This document shows, one piece after another, positions 26,397-35,464 of a stretch of 64,000 nucleotides of DNA. Numbering within the stretch: position 1 is the first letter of the stretch; every line of letters begins with the position of its first letter. The notes beneath the pieces are model-generated. The model made no database searches and was not told the DNA's origin. It was given only the letters and a program-made list of their open reading frames with translations. The stretch comes from Thermococcus nautili (GTDB lineage: Archaea; Methanobacteriota_B; Thermococci; Thermococcales; Thermococcaceae): NCBI RefSeq assembly GCF_000585495.1, contig NZ_CP007264.1, positions 868,001 through 932,000 on the forward strand, read 5' to 3'. The translations under genes were made by a program, and so were the position numbers.

Positions 26397-27000
26397 GCGC
26401 TACTTCAATCGCTACGGGAAGGCAACCTTCACGCTCTTTCTCATAAACGTCGCCGTCTATGTGGTTGAGGCCATCCTGAGCAGGAACCCGATAAGCATCA
26501 GCGGGAACGTCTTAGCGACCCTCGGCCAGTGGAACTACGCTGTTCTGCACCTCGGGGCCTGGTGGCAACCCTTCACGGCGATGTTCGTCCACGTGAACAT
26601 AATCCACATCTTCTTCAACACCTACTTCCTCCTCGTCATGGGAAGCCAGCTTGAGAGAATACTCGGGCCCAAGCGGGTCGCCATGATTTACATAGTCTCA
26701 GGCTTAGCCGGAAACCTCCTGACGCTGTTCCTCATGCCCCCCAACGTCGTCAGTGCGGGCGCGAGCGGGGCGCTCTTCGGTATCGCGGGGGCGTTGATAA
26801 CAATCACCGGCGTCGTCGGAGGGAACATGCAGGGGGCCCTTATGAACGCCTTCGTGCTGTTCCTAATCAACAGCTTCCTGCCGAGGGTTAACGCCTACGC
26901 CCACCTCGGCGGACTTCTCGCCGGAATCCTCATAGGCTACTACTACGGCAAGGCCATAAAGAGGAAGCTAACGTGGGCCTACGCGTACGACTACTATTAG
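26386..27000 (+). CDS. Rhomboid-family intramembrane serine protease
   Basis: A 204-residue protein with six membrane helices. The catalytic dyad is visible: serine in SAGASGALFGIAGA and histidine in NAYAHLGGLLAG. The helix-2 HIFFNTYFL and the loop segment GAWWQPFTAMFVHVN match the family. It would cleave membrane-spanning substrates; these are unknown. GGAGGAGCTGGAGA precedes the ATG within the phosphatase gene. Confidence 0.93.
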   Translation: MSLERYFNRYGKATFTLFLINVAVYVVEAILSRNPISISGNVLATLGQWNYAVLHLGAWWQPFTAMFVHVNIIHIFFNTYFLLVMGSQLERILGPKRVAMIYIVSGLAGNLLTLFLMPPNVVSAGASGALFGIAGALITITGVVGGNMQGALMNAFVLFLINSFLPRVNAYAHLGGLLAGILIGYYYGKAIKRKLTWAYAYDYY

Positions 27001-27052
27001 CGAAAGATTTAAAAACGCCCGCCGGAAGGTATAGGTCGAGCGCTCGGGCAGT

Positions 27053-27160
27053 GCCGGGGTAGCTTAGCCTGGTCAGAGCGCTCGGCTCATAGGGCCGCTC
27101 CCCCTCGGGGGAGCCTGAGAAACCGAGAGGTCCGGGGTTCAAAGCCCCGCCCCGGCACCA
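27053..27160 (+). tRNA. Elongator tRNA-Met(CAT) with intron, CCA encoded
   Basis: Acceptor arms GCCGGGG (27053-27059) and CCCCGGC (27150-27156) pair fully, with A73 then CCA at 27158-27160. The anticodon stem is CTCGG (27081-27085)/CCGAG (27123-27127), anticodon CAT at 27088-27090, and the T arm is CCGGGGTTCAAAGCCCCG. GCC at the 5' end rather than AGC marks the elongator type. A TATA-like ATTTAAAAA near 27007-27015 serves as promoter. Confidence 0.95.
27092..27121 (+). other. tRNA-Met intron (bulge-helix-bulge)
   Basis: A 30-nt intron between positions 37 and 38. CTCA (27086-27089) pairs with TGAG (27116-27119), giving the 4-bp central helix. The 3-nt bulges are TAG (27090-27092) and AAA (27120-27122), cut after the second base of each. 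This is the canonical substrate for the archaeal splicing endonuclease, then RtcB. Confidence 0.92.
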
Positions 27161-27162
27161 CA

Positions 27163-27464
27163 GAAACTTTGCTGGGCAAAGTTTCATCAAAGTTAGTAGC
27201 TCCTTTTGGAAAGTGATATTTCGGGTGATTTTTTTCTTCAGTTGGCCGTTTTGAGTGTGAGAACTTCTCGAATTGCTCTTTTACTGCGGGTTTACCTTTA
27301 AATCGACGCCCGAAGGGCGTCAGAGAAGAATAAACCCTTTTGGAGATTGTTGTTTTGGTTGGTTCTCTCTTGTAAGGCTCGATTTTCCCAATAAAATCCC
27401 CCCTTCCCTTGAGCCCTTGAGCGAGGAGCTACTAACTTTTGGTGAAGCTTTTTTCAAAAGCTTC
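27163..27464. repeat. MITE-like element with inverted, hairpin-bearing ends
   Basis: AAAGTTAGTAGCTCCT (27189-27204) is inverted perfectly at 27424-27439. Outside each copy is a hairpin: GAAACTTTGC-TGG-GCAAAGTTTC (27163-27185) on the left and GAAGCTTTT-TTC-AAAAGCTTC (27444-27464) on the right. The stems differ by paired changes. The roughly 42-bp ends enclose about 220 bp with a GACGCCC-GAA-GGGCGTC hairpin (27305-27321). There is no coding capacity, so a non-autonomous mobile element or a repeated extragenic palindrome is likely. Confidence 0.55.
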
Positions 27465-27774
27465 CTTCACAAGCGCTGGCGGAAGATGACGTGCCTTTTT
27501 TGGAAGTGCAAGTTTTGAAGGGGGGTTTCTATTGGATTCGCTCCTTTTGTGAGTGTTTCTCCCTTTGAAGGCGCCCGGAGGGCGCCGATGGTAAGTTGAA
27601 CCTATCTTGGGAGGTTTTATTACAGTGTTAAACCCTCCACTGGCTTGCCCCTTGTTAGTGCACGACCGTTTTTCTGCTTCCCGAAGAGAAAGGTGCTTTT
27701 CACCGGCCTTCATTAAAGGATGCGCAAAGCTTCTTCCGGAAAGTTTATCTAAAAAGATGTCAATGTAGACCCTG
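27465..27774. other. Gene-free stretch after the tRNA element
   Basis: About 310 bp between the inverted-repeat element and the next gene. It holds a second GC hairpin, GGCGCCC-GGA-GGGCGCC (27570-27586), similar in design to the one at 27305, and a TATA-like TTTATCTAA near 27743-27751 for the following gene. Short open frames here lack ribosome binding sites; I see no gene. Confidence 0.5.
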
Positions 27775-28137
27775 ATGAAGATTGTTAAAGTACCCTCCGA
27801 TGACAAAGTCGGTGTCATAAACGTCGGCGCGCCACCGAAGGTCGAGCTCGACATCGACGTCAAGCCCCGGAAGGGAGAACTCGTCGTCTGGGTAACGAAC
27901 CCAAACACCTTCAAGGTCGAGACGGACAACGAGATTGAGCTCTACGAGTACGTCGGTTTCTGGCAGAGGCTTGACCCGGGGATAGTGTTTCTAAACCGCA
28001 AAATCGTCCTAATCCCCGGTGAAACGATAGAGCAAAAGTTACCGGTAGAGCTCCCGCCAGGGAGATACAAGGTCGTCAAGGTAGCCTATGTGAACGGGGC
28101 CAAGGTCAGGGTCGAAAAGGAGTTCACGGTCCGCTGA
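27775..28137 (+). CDS. Conserved hypothetical beta-rich protein
   Basis: A 120-residue acidic protein, all strands by appearance: KVELDIDVKPRKGELVVWVTNPNTFKVETDNEIEL, then GETIEQKLPVELPPGRYKVVKVAYVNGAKVRVEKEFTV. This looks like a single Ig or beta-sandwich domain without signal peptide. No ribosome binding site precedes ATG 27775, and the TATA-like element about 27 nt upstream suggests a nearly leaderless transcript. It overlaps the convergent helicase gene by 14 nt. No family recognised. Confidence 0.68.
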   Translation: MKIVKVPSDDKVGVINVGAPPKVELDIDVKPRKGELVVWVTNPNTFKVETDNEIELYEYVGFWQRLDPGIVFLNRKIVLIPGETIEQKLPVELPPGRYKVVKVAYVNGAKVRVEKEFTVR

Positions 28138-30046
28138 GCCAGAACCTCTTCAGGTAAAGCCTCATCCTCGCCAGGTCAACGGGCCTCATAGTCTCCACCA
28201 TCCAGTCTGGAAAGTCCTTCCTGACGTTCCTCCAGAGGACGCGGTAGTCGAGGATTATTATCGAGCCCTTCTCCTCCGCAGAGCGGTGAACCCTTCCGGC
28301 TGCCTGAACCAGTTTCCTGTGGGCGGGCAGGTAGTAGCCGTAGTAGCGGCCCTTTCCCGGGAACTTCCGCTCGAAGTACCTTATCTGGGCCTGCACGCGC
28401 GGAGTTGGCCTCGCGTAGGGAATCCCGACCAGTATAACCCCGTTCATCTCGTCGCCAGAGTAATCCTGTCCCTCACTGTTCCTCCCGCCCATGACGCCGA
28501 GCAGAACCGCCCCGTTGCCCTTCGCATGGGCTTTAAACGAAGCCACCATCGTGTCGTTCTCGGCCGAGCTCACCCCCTGCCTCTCGATGAATACCGCCTT
28601 TCCCGTTCCTTCAAGTCTGACCTCAAGGTTGGCCGAGAGGAGGCCCTGAAGGACTTCATAGGAGGCAGTGAAGACGCCGACGTTCTTGGGAATTAGCTTA
28701 ACGGCCTCGACGATATAATCGACCATCTTCCTGTAAACCTGGAGCGAGCGCTCCTCACCGCGCGTCGATACATCTTTGGCGACCAGAACCTGCGCGTTTT
28801 CGCGCTTCACCATCCTCGGAAACTTCTTCAGCTTAGCTTTTTCGATGCCCATGACGTCGCGGAAGGCCTCAAGCGGGGTGAGCGTTCCGGAGATGAAGAA
28901 GGCGCTGTGGACTTCCCTGAGAAAGGTCAACGCCTTCGATGGGTCCAAAGCCACGAGCTCAAGGCTCAGGCCTTTTTCCCTGCTGAGCAGGAAGAGGTAG
29001 TCCTCCCTTCCGATGAGCGAGAACCAGAGGAGCAGGAACTCGCCAACGCGACCGATATAACTCCTTGGAGGTTTGCCCTTCTCTATCCTGTCCTCCCTTA
29101 TCGCCTCGCCTATTGAGACCATCTCGTTCAGCGTTTTGACGAGCCAGCGCTCGCTTATCCCGAGGGTTCTCATGAGGTGGACGAAGACCAGCTCGGGCTG
29201 AATCGGGGTTTCCTGGATTTCCCTGTCGGCGAGCTTCTCACGGAAGAGCAACTCAAGACCCTTACCAAGTATGCTCAGGAAGTTGGCTATCTCGTTCTCC
29301 CTGTACTCGTCGGCCTCCTTAATGGCCCTGTTGAGGGTGTGTATGCTCAGCCTGTCGCTCAAAGCCGAGATGGCCTGGTCCGGCAGATTGTGGGCCTCGT
29401 CGAAGACGATTATCAGGTCCGAATAATCCACGCCGAGCGAGCTTATCAGGCTCTCCCTTATGCCCGGGCTTATCGCGTAGAGGTAGCTGGCAACGATGAC
29501 GTCTGCCTTCTCGGCTATCTTCCTCGTCAGGTCGTAGGGGCAGAGCTCGAGCGTCTCTGCGTAGCTCAGGATTTCGGACGGGTGAGAAGGGCTTTCAAGG
29601 AAAAAATTCACCAGCTCGTTGAACTCGGCCTTTTTCTTCTTCTCGTTCTCGTAGAAGGGGCACTTTCCGAGCTTCTTCAGGTTCTTGCAGACGACCATAG
29701 CGGTGTAGGCGTCGCTCGTGAACTGGGTGAGGTAGTTGTGGAGGCACAGCTCCTTCCTGCCCCTGAGCTCAACCCCGGAAACCCTCGCCTTCCGGTTTAT
29801 CGCCTTGAGCTCCTCTATAACTCTGTCCATCTGCCTGTGCGTTCGGGCTAAGTAGAGAACCTTGAGGCCGAGCTCTTCAGCTATTGGAAGAACGCCGGCC
29901 AGAACGCTCACGGTCTTACCGAAGCCGGTAGGTGCCTCGATTATGGCGTTCTCTCCCCTCTCGGCAGTTTCGCGCACGAGCTCGATGAACTCTGCCTGAT
30001 TGGGCCTGAGGGTGTCGTAGGGAAAGTACTGGAGGTCTGGTTGCAT
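28124..30046 (-). CDS. XPD/Rad3-family Fe-S DNA helicase
   Basis: A 640-residue superfamily 2 helicase. Motif I is APTGFGKTVSVLAG, the Fe-S domain cysteines are in KELCLHNY, VVCKNLKKLGKCPFY and LELCPYDL, motif II is FDEAHNL, motif V is GGRNSEGQDY and motif VI is QAAGRVHRS. It unwinds DNA 5'-3' and is linked to repair in archaea. I start at ATG 30046 (MQPDLQYFPYDTLRPNQAEF), where the helicase domain begins; the upstream open frame crosses the divergent promoter region. It is divergent from the gene at 30093. Confidence 0.93.
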   Translation of the reverse strand: MQPDLQYFPYDTLRPNQAEFIELVRETAERGENAIIEAPTGFGKTVSVLAGVLPIAEELGLKVLYLARTHRQMDRVIEELKAINRKARVSGVELRGRKELCLHNYLTQFTSDAYTAMVVCKNLKKLGKCPFYENEKKKKAEFNELVNFFLESPSHPSEILSYAETLELCPYDLTRKIAEKADVIVASYLYAISPGIRESLISSLGVDYSDLIIVFDEAHNLPDQAISALSDRLSIHTLNRAIKEADEYRENEIANFLSILGKGLELLFREKLADREIQETPIQPELVFVHLMRTLGISERWLVKTLNEMVSIGEAIREDRIEKGKPPRSYIGRVGEFLLLWFSLIGREDYLFLLSREKGLSLELVALDPSKALTFLREVHSAFFISGTLTPLEAFRDVMGIEKAKLKKFPRMVKRENAQVLVAKDVSTRGEERSLQVYRKMVDYIVEAVKLIPKNVGVFTASYEVLQGLLSANLEVRLEGTGKAVFIERQGVSSAENDTMVASFKAHAKGNGAVLLGVMGGRNSEGQDYSGDEMNGVILVGIPYARPTPRVQAQIRYFERKFPGKGRYYGYYLPAHRKLVQAAGRVHRSAEEKGSIIILDYRVLWRNVRKDFPDWMVETMRPVDLARMRLYLKRFWLSGP

Positions 30047-30092
30047 GGGAAGAGTTTTTAACGGGTCGCTTTTAACCTTTCCCGTGGTGAAG

Positions 30093-30350
30093 ATGGAGGA
30101 GCGAGAGAAGAAGCTGGTCGAATACGGCATCGAGGCAGTTATTATAGCGTGGCTCGGCTACCTGTTCCTCTACCAGAACTACCTGCTCCACGAGTGGCAC
30201 CGCGGGCTCCCACTGCCAAGCAAATGGCCCTTCGCCTTGGGGGGAATAGCAATCGGATTGGCTTTTCTGGTTTACGAGCTGTGGAAGCTTGAGAAGAGGT
30301 CACCGACGGAGAACACTGAGGAAGTACTCTCCCCCGAGCTCGAGGCCTGA
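30093..30350 (+). CDS. Small two-span membrane protein
   Basis: An 85-residue protein with two membrane helices (AVIIAWLGYLFLYQNYLL and WPFALGGIAIGLAFLVYELW) and a charged tail. ATG 30093 follows GGTGAAG; the reading from 30045 overlaps the helicase start. Its 3' end overlaps the convergent gene at 30300 by 51 nt, unusually long for this genome. Function unknown. Confidence 0.65.
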   Translation: MEEREKKLVEYGIEAVIIAWLGYLFLYQNYLLHEWHRGLPLPSKWPFALGGIAIGLAFLVYELWKLEKRSPTENTEEVLSPELEA

Positions 30351-31001
30351 GAAGTCATCTTCACCGACGCCAAGCAGGGGCTTGTTAACTTCGACTATCG
30401 CGCTTCCACCCGAGCTCTCGTGCTCGATGCTTTTCACCACGTCGTTCTCGACGGTTATCCTGAACTCCTCGCCGTTGCCCTTTCCGCGGAGGGAGAACGT
30501 CCCGTTCCCGAGGCTGAAGCGGAGGTACCTGAGAAGGTGGGGAAGGTCATCAGATGCCATGTCCTTTATGTAAAACTCCCCCTCCCCCGTCGGAAGGATT
30601 TTTCCGACGATTCTCCGATAGCTTTCCGAGAAACGGCAGACCGCCAGGGCGAAGCCGTTGACAAGGGCTTCCAGCTTTCGACCGAGAAAGCGCTCGACGA
30701 GGTCGGCGGAGGCCCTTGACTGGAGGACATCACCGTCAACGGAAGCGGAGAGAATCAGCAGTCCCTTCGGGCCCTTCATCACGTAGGTGGCCGTTGAATC
30801 TGCAAATGCCACGTTCATTCGGCCGGAGAACTCAAACTTAAATAATCTCCTCCTGATTCGTATTTGAACGTCGAACGGCTCTTCTCCCGATACCTCGGCC
30901 TCGAAGGGCAGGGACTTGAAGAGTTCCCTTGGCTTCGATGTCACCCACCTAACGGCCTCCCAGTCCGCCGAGAAAGGCATCTCTGCCGTCCTTGATTCCA
31001 T
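30300..31001 (-). CDS. Hypothetical protein, possibly SRPBCC/START-like
   Basis: A 233-residue soluble protein. The alternating strands of VQIRIRRRLFKFEFSGRMNVAF and ATYVMKGPKGLLILSASVDGD, followed by a long helix (SADLVERFLGRKLEALVNGFALAV), suggest a helix-grip ligand-binding fold; this is a weak call. TATA-like TTTTATAAGC at 31045-31054 supports a start at 31001, though ATG 30980 is possible. Confidence 0.6.
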   Translation of the reverse strand: MESRTAEMPFSADWEAVRWVTSKPRELFKSLPFEAEVSGEEPFDVQIRIRRRLFKFEFSGRMNVAFADSTATYVMKGPKGLLILSASVDGDVLQSRASADLVERFLGRKLEALVNGFALAVCRFSESYRRIVGKILPTGEGEFYIKDMASDDLPHLLRYLRFSLGNGTFSLRGKGNGEEFRITVENDVVKSIEHESSGGSAIVEVNKPLLGVGEDDFSGLELGGEYFLSVLRR

Positions 31002-31066
31002 CGCTGGACACCCTTGAGCAGTGCTGGAGAAAATTTGAAGGGAGGCTTATAAAATTTAAGGGAGAA

Positions 31067-32125
<1,059 letters not shown>

Positions 32126-32207
32126 TTAGATAGTCATCGTAATGAGCTTTTAAGGGTTTAGGTGGGCCACCTCTTCATTATGGGGAGAAGAGCTGGCAAA
32201 AGAAAAG

Positions 32208-32804
32208 TCACGGGTATACTCTGACTCCCATTGCCTTCTCTCCATTGTCGTATATTTCCCGTATCTTGAACAGGTAAGCGGGCGTTTTAGTCCAATCCCG
32301 TGGCTCTTTTGGCCGATGAAACGTATCGTGTACCGCGTTTACAAACTCCCATACCGGACCGGACTCGTGAATCTCCACCTCACACCTGACCTCATAGGAC
32401 GTACTTGGAGGGGTGAAAAAGAGTATCGTTGCCTCCTTTCTGCCTGTTCTCAGGTTTTCCCAAGTGTGTTTTCTGGCGAGCTCTAAGGAAACCAACTTGC
32501 TGAAGTCGATTTTCTCTCTCACGTAGATTTCATCTAGAAGAAATTTTAGGGCCCTTTTGGAATCGTAGGGTCTTTGAAGTTCCTCCCGAAGTTTTTCAAG
32601 AGCTTCCGGAAGATATTCTTGCCTGTGTATAAATCCAATCCCCTTTATCGAACCGTTTATCCCCGCTTTCCCGCAGGTTATGACGGCGGCGTTGTGCCGG
32701 GTAAAGCCGATGAGCGCCTCGGGCCCAAACTTCCCCTCAGCAAGCCTCTTAATTCCTTCCACCCTTTCTTCGAATGCGTATTTTATGAAGTCGTGGGGTA
32801 TCAT
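32208..32804 (-). CDS. Hypothetical protein of lower GC content
   Basis: A 198-residue protein I do not recognise. It has FIKYAFEERVEGIKRLAEGKFG, RHNAAVITCGKAGINGSIKGIGFIHRQEYLP and a late EVEIHESGPVWEFVNAVHDTFHRP. No signal or membrane segment. Its base composition is lower in GC than its neighbours (one counted line at 38%, another at 53%), hinting at a later arrival. GGTGAT precedes the ATG. Divergent from sfsA across 58 bp. Confidence 0.6.
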   Translation of the reverse strand: MIPHDFIKYAFEERVEGIKRLAEGKFGPEALIGFTRHNAAVITCGKAGINGSIKGIGFIHRQEYLPEALEKLREELQRPYDSKRALKFLLDEIYVREKIDFSKLVSLELARKHTWENLRTGRKEATILFFTPPSTSYEVRCEVEIHESGPVWEFVNAVHDTFHRPKEPRDWTKTPAYLFKIREIYDNGEKAMGVRVYP

Positions 32805-32831
32805 AGTATCACCGTTCCTTTTTAGGCCTTA

Positions 32832-32863
32832 ACTTTAAAAGACACTTCTGTGACATTCGCCCA
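32832..32863 (+). promoter_or_regulatory. Leaderless promoter of sfsA
   Basis: TATA-like ACTTTAAAA at 32832-32840 is about 25 nt before ATG 32863, and no purine-rich ribosome binding site occurs in the CATTCGCCC before it. Transcription is expected to begin at or next to the start codon. Confidence 0.55.
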
Positions 32864-33573
32864 TGTCACCGGTTTTGCTGAAGCTCAACGTGGTTCCGTG
32901 CAGGTTCGTGGAGAGGCTCAACCGCTTCGTTGCTCTGGTCGAGGTGAACGGCGAAATCAGAAAGGCCCTTCTCACCAACACCGGTCGCCTGGAGGAGTTT
33001 ATGATTCCGGGACGAAAGGTCTTCTGCACGCCTAAGAGCGGGGGAAAGACAGACTTCGTTCTTATAGCCTTCGAGGATTTAGGGGGAAAGGGAGCGATAG
33101 TGGACACGAGGACTCAGGCGAAGGCCTTTGAAAGGGCGGTTGAGCTCGGCCTCGTCTCCTGGCTGAAGGACTGTTCGATAAAGCGGAAGGAAGTTCGCGT
33201 TGGCAACTCCCGCCTCGACTACCTCTTCGAGTGTCCCGGTGGAGAGCTCTACGGCGAGATGAAGAGCGCCGTTCTAAGGGGAGGCGAGAGGGGTGAATAC
33301 GCGATGTATCCCGACTGCCCGACTTTACGCGGACAGAGGCACGTTAGGGAGCTGATTGAACTCGCCAGAGCAGGAAAGGACGCGATAATCTTTTTCATCG
33401 GGGCGATGCCCGGCGTCGAGAAGTTCAGGCCCTACGAGAAGGGCGACCCGGAACTCGCGAGACTTTTGAGGGAGGCGAAAAAAGCCGGTGTGAGAATTGA
33501 AGGCTTCTCGATTTCGCTCCTGCCCGACGGAAGGGTAATCCTCGAAAGGCCCGAGCTGAAGGTCGAGCTATGA
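32863..33573 (+). CDS. sfsA: SfsA family protein
   Basis: A 236-residue protein. The family segments RFVALVEVNGEIRKALLTNTGRL (split by an OB-like fold), LDYLFECPGGELYGEMKSAVL and PDCPTLRGQRHVRELIELA are clear. The second half has a PD-(D/E)XK nuclease-like core (D...E-x-K in LDYLFE...GEMKSA). In bacteria, sfsA affects sugar-regulated transcription and binds DNA; its archaeal role is unclear. It appears to be leaderless. Confidence 0.92.
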   Translation: MSPVLLKLNVVPCRFVERLNRFVALVEVNGEIRKALLTNTGRLEEFMIPGRKVFCTPKSGGKTDFVLIAFEDLGGKGAIVDTRTQAKAFERAVELGLVSWLKDCSIKRKEVRVGNSRLDYLFECPGGELYGEMKSAVLRGGERGEYAMYPDCPTLRGQRHVRELIELARAGKDAIIFFIGAMPGVEKFRPYEKGDPELARLLREAKKAGVRIEGFSISLLPDGRVILERPELKVEL

Positions 33574-33616
33574 GAACGGTTTTAAACCGGGGCGAGAATT
33601 ATTGACGGTGGTGAGC

Positions 33617-34507
33617 ATGGCGATAGTTGACGTTAGGATTCTCGTTGAAGGGGCGAGCGACGTTGAGGTCGTCAGCAAGGCCCTGCAGGGGCTCGCGCTG
33701 GGGAGCGAGTACAACATCACAATCTCCGCCATAATCCCGACGACCAACGTGGACATAGCCAAGAGTGCCGCGGCAGGAGCGGACCTTCTCATCATAGCGA
33801 CCGACGCCGACCGCGTGGGAAGGGAGCTCGCGGAGAGGCTCTTCAACGAGCTCGGAGAGATGGTCGGGCACATCGAGAGGATGAAGCTCCCCCTCGGCCA
33901 CGACCTTGAGCACGTCGATGTGGAGCTCGTGAGGAAGGAACTGAAGAACACCCTCGTCAGGGCCGGGCTGAAGAGCCTGCAGGTCCTTCCGGAGTACATG
34001 GAGCTCAGGAAACAGCTCCTCGACGTGAAGGGCAAGTACGACCAGCTCGCGAACGAGTACGAGAGCCTTTACAAGGAGCACGAGGAGCTTCAGAAGAAGT
34101 ATGAAGAGCTTCACGCCGAGTACGTCAGGCTGAGGAACGAGAACGAGGGCCTGAGAGAGCTCCTCGACAAGAAGAGCAGGCCGGTCAAGATTGAAGAAGC
34201 GTGGACGAACCTCTTCCCGGCTGAACCCGTTCCGGACGAGAGGATTTTCGCCATAGCGGTTGAGAAGCTCGGCCTTGCAGGAAAGGTCGTGGTCGGCCAG
34301 GGCTACGTATTCGCCGAGGAGAGGGAGCTCGTGGAGGAGCTCATGAAAACAGTTTACCTGAGCCTCGCCATAAAGGAGGGCCTTGAGGAGAAAGCCGAGA
34401 GCGAGGAAACCGTTGAGCGGAAGGAGGAGAAGCCCGAACCCCAGGAGAAAGCCGGAGATGAAATCGAAATCATTGAGGCTGAGCTCAAACCGGACGAACT
34501 GCTCTAA
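33617..34507 (+). CDS. Toprim-domain protein with coiled coil, upstream of xerA
   Basis: A 296-residue protein. The N-terminal 90 residues carry Toprim signatures (DVRILVEGASDVEVVSKAL with the acidic Glu, and IIATDADRVGRELAERL with DxD). A long coiled coil follows (about residues 125-195: KYDQLANEYESLYKEHEELQ onward), then a small globular part and an acidic tail. ATG 33617 follows GGTGGTGAGC. xerA starts 10 nt after the stop, implying a shared role in chromosome topology or segregation; that is inference. Confidence 0.8.
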   Translation: MAIVDVRILVEGASDVEVVSKALQGLALGSEYNITISAIIPTTNVDIAKSAAAGADLLIIATDADRVGRELAERLFNELGEMVGHIERMKLPLGHDLEHVDVELVRKELKNTLVRAGLKSLQVLPEYMELRKQLLDVKGKYDQLANEYESLYKEHEELQKKYEELHAEYVRLRNENEGLRELLDKKSRPVKIEEAWTNLFPAEPVPDERIFAIAVEKLGLAGKVVVGQGYVFAEERELVEELMKTVYLSLAIKEGLEEKAESEETVERKEEKPEPQEKAGDEIEIIEAELKPDELL

Positions 34508-34517
34508 GGGCTGAGCG

Positions 34518-35354
34518 ATGGACGAGGTTATAGAGGAGTTCGAGACCTACCTCGACCTCGAGGGCAAGAGCCCGAACACAATTAGGATGTACTCCTACTA
34601 CGTCAGGCGATACCTCGAATGGGGCGGGGCTTTGAACGCGCGCTCCGCCCTCCGCTTCCTGGCGAGGTTAAGGAGGGAGGGCTACTCCAACAGGAGCTTA
34701 AACCTCGTCGTCCAGGCTTTGAGGGCCTACTTCCGCTTCGAGGGCCACGATGAGGAAGCGGAGAAGCTGAAGCCACCGAAGGTGCCGAGGAGCCTGCCGA
34801 AAGCTTTGACGCGCGAAGAGGTCAAGAGGCTCCTCTCCGTCATCCCACCGACGCGAAAGAGGGACAGGCTGATAGTTCTGTTACTCTACGGGGCGGGTCT
34901 TCGTGTCAGCGAGCTGGTCAACCTGAAGAAGAGTGAAGTCGACTTGGAGAGGGGCATAATAGTCGTCCGCGGTGGAAAAGGGGCCAAGGACAGGGTCGTG
35001 CCGATTCCGGAGTTCCTGGTGGAGGAAATCCGTTCCTACCTCGAAACGCGCTCCGATTCGAGCGAATATTTACTCGTCGAGGAGCGGAGGAAGAACAAGG
35101 ACAGACTCTCGACGAAGACCGTCTGGTACCTACTGAAGAAGTACGGGAAAAGGGCAGGCGTTGAAGTCACGCCCCACAGGCTCCGCCACAGCTTCGCAAC
35201 GCACATGCTCGAGCGGGGAGTGGATATAAGGGCCATTCAAGAACTTCTCGGCCACTCCAACCTCTCGACGACCCAGATTTACACGAAGGTCACCGTCGAG
35301 CACCTCAGGAAAGCCCAGGAAAAGGCGAGGCTCATGGAGGGGCTGGTGGAGTGA
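34518..35354 (+). CDS. xerA: Tyrosine recombinase XerA
   Basis: A 278-residue integrase-family recombinase that resolves chromosome dimers at dif. The N-terminal SAM-like domain ([19 protein letters not shown]) is followed by the catalytic core: Arg in [12 protein letters not shown], Lys in [38 protein letters not shown] with the nucleophilic Tyr. Length and motifs match archaeal XerA. No dif-like site is evident beside the gene, but two GGTAC palindromes follow its stop. Confidence 0.95.
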   Translation: MDEVIEEFETYLDLEGKSPNTIRMYSYYVRRYLEWGGALNARSALRFLARLRREGYSNRSLNLVVQALRAYFRFEGHDEEAEKLKPPKVPRSLPKALTREEVKRLLSVIPPTRKRDRLIVLLLYGAGLRVSELVNLKKSEVDLERGIIVVRGGKGAKDRVVPIPEFLVEEIRSYLETRSDSSEYLLVEERRKNKDRLSTKTVWYLLKKYGKRAGVEVTPHRLRHSFATHMLERGVDIRAIQELLGHSNLSTTQIYTKVTVEHLRKAQEKARLMEGLVE

Positions 35355-35355
35355 G

Positions 35356-35410
35356 CGGTACACCATGCAGTACCGTCCCTTTTTAAAGACTGGTACGGCA
35401 TACCGTACCA
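35356..35410. promoter_or_regulatory. Paired GGTAC-N8-GTACC palindromes around a TATA-like core
   Basis: Site 1, GGTACACCATGCAGTACC (35357-35374), and site 2, GGTACGGCATACCGTACC (35392-35409), have identical GGTAC-N8-GTACC architecture, 35 bp centre to centre. Between them TTTTTAAAG (35380-35388) reads as a TATA element on both strands. Each palindrome covers the transcript start expected for one direction. They lie in the 110-bp gap between convergent xerA and pfkC. Confidence 0.6.
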
Positions 35411-35464
35411 ACCAAAAACCAAGCCTAACTGTCCCGGAGAGAACGAGAAAACATTAAGAAGACG

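Noticed and set aside
27053-27160. Initiator tRNA-Met
   Set aside because: The acceptor stem begins GCC and pairs fully with GGC, and an anticodon-loop intron is present, both typical of the Thermococcales elongator tRNA-Met.
27273-27518. Short reading frames in the gene-free stretch
   Set aside because: They cross hairpins and inverted repeats, have no ribosome binding sites and show no protein-like composition.
35355-35464. dif recombination site for XerA
   Set aside because: The palindromes here have 5-bp arms with an 8-bp centre and do not resemble the two 11-bp arms with a 6-bp spacer of archaeal dif as I remember it.
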